From assembly GCA_004017535.1 (NCBI GenBank), contig SAJS01000009.1:1-64000 (forward strand): a DNA stretch of 64,000 nucleotides, given 5' to 3'. Under the pieces are notes generated by a model. The model worked only from the letters and a program-made list of their open reading frames with translations, was not told where the DNA came from and searched no databases. Shown here one piece after another: positions 57,451-64,000 of this stretch; position 1 is the first letter of the stretch; the number at the start of each line of letters is the position of its first letter. The stretch is from Mesorhizobium sp. (lineage in GTDB: Bacteria; Pseudomonadota; Alphaproteobacteria; Rhizobiales; Rhizobiaceae). The position numbers and the translations under genes were made by a program.

Positions 57451-58581
57451 ATGGCGAAGAACGGCAAGGCGGAGGAAAAGAAGAAGATCAACGTCGCGCT
57501 GCAGGGCGGCGGCTCGCATGGCGCCTTCTCCTGGGGTGTGCTCGACCGTCTGCTGGAGGACGGGCGGCTGGAGATCGCGGCGGTGTCCGGCACCAGCGCC
57601 GGCGCCATGAACGCGGTGGCGCTGGCTGACGGCTTCGTCCGCGGCGGCGTGGAAGGCGCGCGAAAGAAGCTCGATGATTTCTGGCGGGCGGTGGCCTCGA
57701 AGGGCCGTTTCAGCCCGGTGCAGCGCATGCCGTGGGACGTCGCTTGGGGCAACTGGTCGATCGAGAACACGCCGGGCTATCTCTTCTTCGACACGATGTC
57801 GCGCGTATTCTCGCCCTATGTCGCCAATCCGCTCGGCCTCAACCCGCTGCGCGACGTGGTGGCGAAGGAGATCGACTTCGGCAATGTGCGCGCCTGCAAG
57901 TCGATGGAGCTGTTCATCTCGGCGACCAATGTCGAGACCGGACAGCTGCGCGTCTTCTCCGACGGCGAGATCGACCTCGACACGGTGATGGCGTCGGCCT
58001 GCCTGCCGCAATTGTTCCGCGCCGTCGAGATCAAGGGCGTGCCCTATTGGGATGGCGGCTATGGCGGCAATCCGGCCCTCTTTCCGTTCTTCAAGGCGGC
58101 GGTCACCGAGGATGTGCTCCTGGTGCAGATCAATCCGGTGGTGCGCGAAGGCACGCCGAAAAGCGCCAATGAGATCCAGAACCGCATCGACGAGATCACC
58201 TTCAATGCCGGGCTGCTGCGCGAATTCCGTTCGATCGCCTTCGTCAAGGAACTGATCGCGGCCGGACGGCTGCCGCATGGCGAATATCGCGACATCCGCA
58301 TGCACCGCATTGATGCCGACGAGGCCTTCAAGGACCTCTCCGCGTCGTCCAAGGTCAATGCCGAATGGGCTTTCATCGCCTATCTGCGCGACCTCGGCCG
58401 AAGTGCTGCAAGCGACTGGCTGGAAGAGAATTACGACGCCGTCGGCCAGCGGCCGACACTCGATCTTTCAGGCGAGCTCGACGACGGCTTCAAGCCGTTG
58501 CGCGGCCCGGCGCCGGGGCGCCGGGTGAAGGAGTTCCTCGCCGCGCATATCAAGCCGGAGTCGGCGCGACGTCGCGCTTAA
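57451..58581 (+). CDS. Patatin-like phospholipase
   Basis: A 376-aa Ser-Asp dyad acyl hydrolase. The oxyanion loop is LQGGGSHGAF (17-26), the nucleophile S49 in SGTSAGAMNAV, and the aspartate D201 in WDGGYGGNPAL. No signal peptide, so cytoplasmic. ATG 57451 is chosen for CAAGGAA upstream; the frame extends to 57409. Its place next to PHB genes and the TGC-rich upstream motif suggest a link with granule-associated lipid or polymer turnover (inference). Confidence 0.88.
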   Translation: MAKNGKAEEKKKINVALQGGGSHGAFSWGVLDRLLEDGRLEIAAVSGTSAGAMNAVALADGFVRGGVEGARKKLDDFWRAVASKGRFSPVQRMPWDVAWGNWSIENTPGYLFFDTMSRVFSPYVANPLGLNPLRDVVAKEIDFGNVRACKSMELFISATNVETGQLRVFSDGEIDLDTVMASACLPQLFRAVEIKGVPYWDGGYGGNPALFPFFKAAVTEDVLLVQINPVVREGTPKSANEIQNRIDEITFNAGLLREFRSIAFVKELIAAGRLPHGEYRDIRMHRIDADEAFKDLSASSKVNAEWAFIAYLRDLGRSAASDWLEENYDAVGQRPTLDLSGELDDGFKPLRGPAPGRRVKEFLAAHIKPESARRRA

Positions 58582-58705
58582 GGTCTTCCATGCCTGTCAG
58601 GAAATCCGTTCCGGCTGTCAGCATCTTCCCCAACGGAACCGGGAGGGCGCTGGATCATGCCTGCGGCGCGATGTAGTCTTACCTGAACGTAAAGGGGAGG
58701 TTGCG

Positions 58706-60136
58706 ATGCTGCAGACAAGGCAGAACGCTCTTGGCGTCCGGTTTGAAGCGCAATGCCGGGCCTTCGAGAAGGAGCCGTTCCCGACGCTGGATGTGCGCAA
58801 GGACCGGCTGAAGCGTCTGCTGGCGCTCACCGAAAAGCATGAGGCCGAGATCTGCGCGGCGATCGACAGCGATTTCTCCGCCCGCTCGGCTGAGGAAACG
58901 CGGCTCGCCGAATTGTTCGTCGTGCGCGCCGGAATCAGGCATGCGCTGTCGCATCTCAGCGCCTGGATGCGCGAGCGCCGCGTCGCCACCAGCCTGCCGT
59001 TCCTGCCTGGACGCAACCGCCTCTTGCCGCAGCCGCTCGGCGTCGTCGGCATCGTCTCGCCCTGGAATTATCCGTTCCAACTCGCCGTCGCGCCGGCGAC
59101 CGCCGCACTCGCGGCCGGCAACCGCGTCATGATCAAGCCGTCTGAGCTGACGCCGAAGTTTTCGGACCTGCTTGCCAGCCTGGTCGAGAAATATTTCGCC
59201 GCCGACGAGGTCGCCTTGATGGTGGGCGACGCCGATGTCGGCAAGGCGTTCGTGTCGTTGCCGTTCGACCACCTCCTGTTCACCGGCTCGACCGCCGTCG
59301 GCCGCCAGGTGGCGCTGGCCGCCGCCGCCAATCTGACGCCGGTGACGCTGGAACTCGGCGGCAAGTCCCCGGCGATCTTCGATCCGTCCTGCGATCTCGA
59401 CGCGGCGGTCGCCAGCGTCGCCTATGGCAAGCTGCTCAATGCCGGCCAGACCTGCATCGCGCCGGACTATCTGATGGTCCCGCAAGGCCAGGGCGCGGCT
59501 GTCGCGGCCAAATTCGCGGTCGCCATGGCTAAGCTCTACCCGCGCCTCGGCGACAACCCCGACTATACGGCGATCGTCAGCGAGCGGCATCACCGGCGGC
59601 TGAGCGACATGGTCGCCGAAGCGCGCGACAGCGGCGCCGATATCACCGAAGTCAATCCGGCAAACGAGACGCTCGGCGTCAGTGACCGCAAGATGGCGCC
59701 GGTGCTGGTGCGCAACGCGGGCGACAATCTGCGGCTGATGCGCGAGGAGATTTTCGGGCCGGTGCTGCCGATCGTCGAATATGGCACGGTCGACGAGGCC
59801 ATCGGTCACGTCAATCGTGGAGACCGTCCGCTTGCCCTCTACTGGTTCGGCAAGCACAGCGGCAATCGCCGGAGGATGATGCGGGAAACGGTGGCCGGCG
59901 GCGTGACCGTCAACGACTGCATGATGCACCTTGTGCAGGAACGGCAGCCATTCGGCGGCGTCGGCGCCAGCGGCATGGGTGCCTACCATGGCGAATGGGG
60001 CTTTGGAACCTTCAGCACCTTCAGCAAGGAGAAGCCGATCTTTCACCAGTCCCGCTTTAGTGCCGCAAGCCTTTTACGGCCACCCTACGGCAAGACGTTC
60101 GAGCGGCTTTTCCGGCTGCTGAACCTTATTACTTGA
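58706..60136 (+). CDS. Coniferyl-aldehyde-type aldehyde dehydrogenase
   Basis: A 476-aa NAD(P)-dependent aldehyde dehydrogenase of the short CalB-like group. The general base is E216 (VTLELGGKSPAIF), the nucleophile C250 (NAGQTCIAPDY), and the entry motif VSPWNYPFQLA. The C-terminus is hydrophobic and basic (FSAASLLRPPYGKTFERLFRLLNLIT), as in membrane-associated fatty-aldehyde relatives. The true substrate is open. Preceded by GGGGAGG. Confidence 0.9.
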   Translation: MLQTRQNALGVRFEAQCRAFEKEPFPTLDVRKDRLKRLLALTEKHEAEICAAIDSDFSARSAEETRLAELFVVRAGIRHALSHLSAWMRERRVATSLPFLPGRNRLLPQPLGVVGIVSPWNYPFQLAVAPATAALAAGNRVMIKPSELTPKFSDLLASLVEKYFAADEVALMVGDADVGKAFVSLPFDHLLFTGSTAVGRQVALAAAANLTPVTLELGGKSPAIFDPSCDLDAAVASVAYGKLLNAGQTCIAPDYLMVPQGQGAAVAAKFAVAMAKLYPRLGDNPDYTAIVSERHHRRLSDMVAEARDSGADITEVNPANETLGVSDRKMAPVLVRNAGDNLRLMREEIFGPVLPIVEYGTVDEAIGHVNRGDRPLALYWFGKHSGNRRRMMRETVAGGVTVNDCMMHLVQERQPFGGVGASGMGAYHGEWGFGTFSTFSKEKPIFHQSRFSAASLLRPPYGKTFERLFRLLNLIT

Positions 60137-60486
60137 CAGCAACTCACAGCATTATCGCTGGCGATTGATGCGTTTTCGGCCGATGGCGGCGGTCATTTCC
60201 GGAGAAGTTGCGCATCATGCTGACGGCTGCTGCCAGTAACCTTGGGGAAACCTGCCGGCGCGCCGGCAAAAGTGCCAACCGGCTGGCAGAAACGCTCGTG
60301 TTTGTGGAGGTACAGCGTTCCTCGCCGCAATGTTCCCGCAACTTTTCCGACTATATTGCGCCGCAACTTTCAGGTAGAAGCGCGCGTCCGCCGATCACGG
60401 CAAATTGAACTAGGCCCCGCGCACACCCATATCGGCCGCGCGCCCAAGTCGGAAGCGCCGACCTCGCCAGGTCCTGCTACGGAAAA
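60137..60486. other. Interval upstream of the RND operon
   Basis: 350 bp without a credible gene. It contains GCCGGCGCGCCGGC near 60254 (GC palindrome) and probably the promoter of the efflux operon; no regulator gene is adjacent. Confidence 0.4.
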
Positions 60487-61668
60487 ATGACGATGCCGAA
60501 AATCAGGTTTCACAAGCTTGCAGCCATTGCCGTGCTCATCGGTTTCGCGGCCTGGATGGGAACGGGCGAATTTTCCTCCGTCGGCAGCGCCGCGGACAAG
60601 TCGGTCACGACCGACAAACAGGCCGGCGCCGGCCAGCCGGAGGCCGCCAAGGCGAAGACAGCCGAGGCTGAGCCGAAGGCGGCGCCGCGCACCGTCGCGG
60701 TGGTGACGCCGCCGCGCAAGACCTTCGCACGCGCCATCCGCATCTCCGGCCTGACCGAGGCCGACAAGCGCGCCGTGCTGGCGACGCGGGTCGCCGGCGT
60801 CATCGAAAAGCTGCCGGTCAAGCAGGGCGACCATGTCAAGACCGGCGACCTCGTGCTGATGCTCGCGGCCGAGGAGAAGATCTCCAATGTCGACAACGCC
60901 AAGCAGTTGCTTGTGCAGCGCAAGGCCGAGCTGGACGCCGCCGAGCGATTGGCCAACACCGGCAATCTGCCGAAGCTGCAGCTCGACACTGCCCGCTCCA
61001 ACCTGACGCTCGCGCAATCGCAGCTCGATACCGCGCAAGCGGAGCTCGACCGCAATGAGGTGAAGGCGCCGTTCGACGGCGTCATCGACCGCATCCCGGT
61101 GGAGCTCGGCAGCTCGGTGATGCAGGGCGGCGAGGTGGCGACGATCCTGAAGCTCGATCCGGTGATCGCGCGCGGCGAGATCAGCGAGCGCGACCTGCGC
61201 TACGTCAAGACCGGCGACCAGGCCGATGTGCGCCTCGTCAACGACCAGAAGGTCACCGGCACCGTGCGCTACATCAGCCGCGATGCCTCGGCGCAGACCC
61301 GCACCTTCCGCGTCGAAGTGGCGATCCCCAATGGCGACGGTTCCATCCCCGCCGGCATGACGGCCGAGATCACGCTCAGCGCCGAGCCGACCAATGCGGT
61401 CATGCTGCCGCGTTCGGTGGTGACGCTCGGCGACAAGGGCGACCTCGGCATCCGCGCCGTCGGCAAGGACGACAAGGTGGCCTTCTTCCCGATCGATCTC
61501 GTCGACGACACGCCGCACGGCCTGGTGCTGGGCGGCATTCCGGAAGATGCGCGCATCATCGTCGCCGGCCAGGAGCTGGTGAAGGAAGGCGACCTGGTGA
61601 AGCCCGTCGAGGCCGACCAGGCGACCATCAGCAAGCTGATCGGCGAAGCCACCGCCGGCACGCAGTAA
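60487..61668 (+). CDS. RND efflux periplasmic adaptor (membrane fusion protein)
   Basis: A 393-aa HlyD/AcrA-type adaptor. An N-terminal anchor ([15 protein letters not shown]) is followed by the lipoyl half-motif region (RVAGVIEKLPVKQGDHVKTGDLVLML), a short hairpin (about 135-185), the second lipoyl half (NEVKAPFDGVIDRIPVELGSSVMQGGEVATIL) and beta-barrel/MP domains. It links the following pump to an outer-membrane channel. Confidence 0.92.
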   Translation: MTMPKIRFHKLAAIAVLIGFAAWMGTGEFSSVGSAADKSVTTDKQAGAGQPEAAKAKTAEAEPKAAPRTVAVVTPPRKTFARAIRISGLTEADKRAVLATRVAGVIEKLPVKQGDHVKTGDLVLMLAAEEKISNVDNAKQLLVQRKAELDAAERLANTGNLPKLQLDTARSNLTLAQSQLDTAQAELDRNEVKAPFDGVIDRIPVELGSSVMQGGEVATILKLDPVIARGEISERDLRYVKTGDQADVRLVNDQKVTGTVRYISRDASAQTRTFRVEVAIPNGDGSIPAGMTAEITLSAEPTNAVMLPRSVVTLGDKGDLGIRAVGKDDKVAFFPIDLVDDTPHGLVLGGIPEDARIIVAGQELVKEGDLVKPVEADQATISKLIGEATAGTQ

Positions 61669-61742
61669 AGCACGACGCGTCCGTCGCCGGGCCAATCCCG
61701 CGACGGCGGTCCGCAGCCTTGGAAGCATAACAGGCCGAAGTC

Positions 61743-64000
61743 ATGGATATTGTCAGACTCGCCATCAACAACGCCCGCCTCACAATATCGGCGCTGCTGT
61801 TCCTGCTCGTCGCAGGCTGGGTCGCCTATCAGTCGACACCGAAGGAAGCGGAGCCGGACGTTCCGATTCCGATGATGTATGTCAGCCTGATCTATCAGGG
61901 CATTTCTCCGGAGGATTCCGAGCGGCTGCTGCTGAGGCCAATGGAGAGCAAGCTCAAGAGCCTCAAGGGGCTGAAGGAGATGCGCTCTGCCGCCTTCCAG
62001 GGCGGCGGCTACGTGCTGGTCGAATTCCAGCCGCAGACCGATCTCGCGACGGCGCTGCAGGACACGCGCAGCAAGGTGCAGGACGCCAAGGCCGACCTGC
62101 CGCAAGCGGCCGAGGAGCCGACGGTCAACGAGGTCAATGTCTCGGAATTCCCGGTCCTGGTCGTGACGCTTTCCGGCGATGTGCCGGAGCGCGTGCTGAC
62201 AGCCGCCGCGCGCGAGCTGCGCGACCGCATCGAGGAAGTGCCGGGCGTGCTGGAAGGCTCGCTGCAGGGCGCGCGCGACGACCTCGTCGAGGTTGTCATC
62301 GACCCGGTCAAGCTTTCCTCCTACGGGCTGCAGCTCGATCAGGTGATCCAGGGCGTCGCTTCCTCGAACAGCCTGGTCGCGGCCGGCAATCTCGAGGGCT
62401 CGGAAGGCAAATATGCGGTCAAGGTGCCGTCGCTGATCGAGACGCCGGAAGATGTCGCCAACCTGCCGGTGGTCGCCACGCCGAACGCCGTGGTCCAGGC
62501 CAAGGATGTCGCCACCATCCGCTCGACCTTCAAGGATGCCGAGACGGTGACCCGGCTCGACGGCAAGCCGGCCATCGCCATCGAAGTGAAGAAGCGCATC
62601 GGCGCCAATCTCATCGACACCCTGGCCCATGTCAGGGAAGTGTCGGACAATTTCATCAAGACGATGCCCGAGGGCATGCATGTCACCTACACGCAGGACA
62701 AGTCCGTCTTCGTCAACCAGCTGCTCGGCGACCTGCAGAACCATGTGATGATCGCGGTCATCCTGGTGTTCATCGTCATCCTGTACGCGCTGTCGGGACG
62801 CGCGTCGCTGCTCATCGGCCTTGCCATCCCGTCATCCTTCCTGATGGGCATCCTGCTGCTCGCCATGATGGGCTACACGATCAACATGATCGTGCTGTTC
62901 AGCCTCATCCTGGCTGTCGGCATGCTGGTGGATGACGCCATCATCGTCACCGAATTCGCCGAACGGCGCATGAGCGAGGGCATGCCGAAGGCGGACGCCT
63001 TCGCGCTGGCCGCCAAGCGCATGGCCGGCCCGGTCATCGCGGCGACGATGACGCGCATCGCCGCCTTCTCGCCGCTCTTGTTCTGGCCCGGCATCATCGG
63101 CGACTTCATGAAATACATGCCGATCACGCTGATCGTGACGCTGTCGGCCTCGATGCTCTACGCGCTGGTCTTCGCGCCGACTTTGGGCGCGATCTTCGCC
63201 AAGGCGCCGGAGCATCACGAGGAAGGCAATCGCGACGGCTGGTACATGGCCGTGGTCAAGCAGGCGGTGCGCTTCCCGATCACCATCATCCTGCTCACCG
63301 TCGGGCTTCTGGTCGGCGTCGGCTTCGCCTATTCGAAATATGGCGCGGGCGTCGAGTTCTTCCCGAGCGTGGAGCCGGATTACGGCCTGCTTTATGTGCA
63401 TGCGCGCGGCAATCTTTCGCTGGCCGAAATGGACGCCGCCACCAAGACGGCGGAAAACCGGCTGCTCGGCTGGCCCGGCGTGAAGTCGGTCTATACGCGC
63501 GTCGGCAAGACCCAGGGCGGCGGCCAGGACATTCCCGAAGACGTGGTCGGGGTCATCCAGTACGAGTTCGTCGACTGGCGCCAGCGCAAATCCGCCAACC
63601 AGATCCTCGATGATCTGCGCGGCGTGATGGCCGGCATTCCCGGCGTCGATGTCGAGGTGCGCGTTCCGGAAGCCGGCCCGCCGACCGGCAAGCCGATCCA
63701 AATCCGGCTGTCGGCCGCCGATCCGGCCGGGCTCGACGACAAGGCGCGCGCGGTGGCGGCGCGCATCGCCACGATCCCCAATGTCATCGATATTTCGGAC
63801 GGCCTGCCGCCGCCTGGCGTCGACTGGGCGCTCGAGGTCGACCGCGCCAAGGCGGCGCAATACGGCATCAGCCCGACCTCGGTTGGCACGGTGGTGCAGT
63901 TGGTGACCAATGGCCTCAAGCTCTCGGAATACCGGCCGGCCGGCGCCGACGACGCGGTCGACATAAGGCTGCGCCTGCCAGAAGACCGGCGCACGCTGTC
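61743..64000 (+). CDS. RND efflux pump permease, 3'-truncated by the window edge
   Basis: 752 codons are visible, starting MDIVRLAINNARLTISALLFLLVAGWVAYQSTPKEAEPDVPIPMM and still open at 64000. It is an AcrB/HAE-type transporter: TM1, the periplasmic porter domain (residues ~40-330), TM2-TM6 (from about 338), and the TM4 proton-relay pair D397-D398 in VGMLVDDAIIVTEF. It follows the adaptor by 74 bp. Substrate unknown; the motif pattern fits the ACR family often paired with such adaptors. Confidence 0.93.
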   Translation, partial: MDIVRLAINNARLTISALLFLLVAGWVAYQSTPKEAEPDVPIPMMYVSLIYQGISPEDSERLLLRPMESKLKSLKGLKEMRSAAFQGGGYVLVEFQPQTDLATALQDTRSKVQDAKADLPQAAEEPTVNEVNVSEFPVLVVTLSGDVPERVLTAAARELRDRIEEVPGVLEGSLQGARDDLVEVVIDPVKLSSYGLQLDQVIQGVASSNSLVAAGNLEGSEGKYAVKVPSLIETPEDVANLPVVATPNAVVQAKDVATIRSTFKDAETVTRLDGKPAIAIEVKKRIGANLIDTLAHVREVSDNFIKTMPEGMHVTYTQDKSVFVNQLLGDLQNHVMIAVILVFIVILYALSGRASLLIGLAIPSSFLMGILLLAMMGYTINMIVLFSLILAVGMLVDDAIIVTEFAERRMSEGMPKADAFALAAKRMAGPVIAATMTRIAAFSPLLFWPGIIGDFMKYMPITLIVTLSASMLYALVFAPTLGAIFAKAPEHHEEGNRDGWYMAVVKQAVRFPITIILLTVGLLVGVGFAYSKYGAGVEFFPSVEPDYGLLYVHARGNLSLAEMDAATKTAENRLLGWPGVKSVYTRVGKTQGGGQDIPEDVVGVIQYEFVDWRQRKSANQILDDLRGVMAGIPGVDVEVRVPEAGPPTGKPIQIRLSAADPAGLDDKARAVAARIATIPNVIDISDGLPPPGVDWALEVDRAKAAQYGISPTSVGTVVQLVTNGLKLSEYRPAGADDAVDIRLRLPEDRRTL

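Overview
The window is about 64 kb of GC-rich chromosomal DNA that looks like a Rhizobiales alphaproteobacterium, most likely Mesorhizobium or a close relative. This is inferred from gene content and protein style. Supporting signs are tol-pal with ybgC and cpoB, Omp25-like beta-barrels, a second RpoH sigma factor with an EcfG-type promoter, phaA-phaB-phaR, a SUV3-like helicase next to an S4 protein, fdxA and carD, many palindromic intergenic repeats of the rhizobial mosaic type, and TTAA-N7-TTAA (CtrA) boxes. No rRNA, tRNA, CRISPR array, prophage or transposase was seen.

Layout. 1-2.3 kb: the 5' end of a leftward gene, a probable small RNA behind a CtrA box, a DUF1465 gene and a GT2 glycosyltransferase. 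2.4-7 kb: ruvC-ruvA-ruvB, a Tat-exported metallophosphoesterase and a leftward secreted GH5 hydrolase. 7-15.6 kb: ybgC-tolQ-tolR-tolA-tolB, a 450-bp cassette encoding an S23/IVS four-helix-bundle protein between 36-bp inverted repeats, then pal-cpoB-tilS. 15.7-21.2 kb: ftsH and glmM, separated by two leftward paralogous secreted Cys-repeat proteins. 21.5-23.4 kb: two outer-membrane beta-barrel paralogues, each with a perfect CtrA box. 23.6-31.5 kb: serC-serA, a DMT exporter, purA, a 610-aa Pro/Ala-rich membrane-anchored protein and a chromosomal ccdAB module. 31.6-38 kb: leftward thiN plus an ABC-F ATPase, and rightward thiB-thiP-thiQ behind a TPP riboswitch. 38-45.3 kb: an M48 peptidase lipoprotein, a secreted caspase/Sel1 protein, rpoH2 and an amino-acid ABC transporter. 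45.5-50.8 kb: the leftward block helicase-S4-fdxA-carD. 50.9-58.6 kb: a noncoding region very rich in GANTC, phaA-phaB, phaR, two divergent citrate-synthase-family genes (one fused to an HTH) and a patatin. 58.7-64 kb: an aldehyde dehydrogenase and an RND efflux pair, the pump gene running off the right edge.

How the genes connect. Envelope maintenance (tol-pal, OMPs, FtsH, GlmM) dominates the left third, and several promoters there carry CtrA-type boxes, suggesting cell-cycle timing. Carbon storage dominates 51-58 kb, where related TGC-rich motifs occur before phaA/phaR, a citrate synthase and the patatin, consistent with a PhaR-type regulon. The least explained items are the GANTC/DnaA-box region at 51.0-51.5 kb, the inverted-repeat-bounded S23 cassette inside tol-pal, the two Cys-repeat secreted proteins, and a palindromic repeat carried in frame by the helicase gene.
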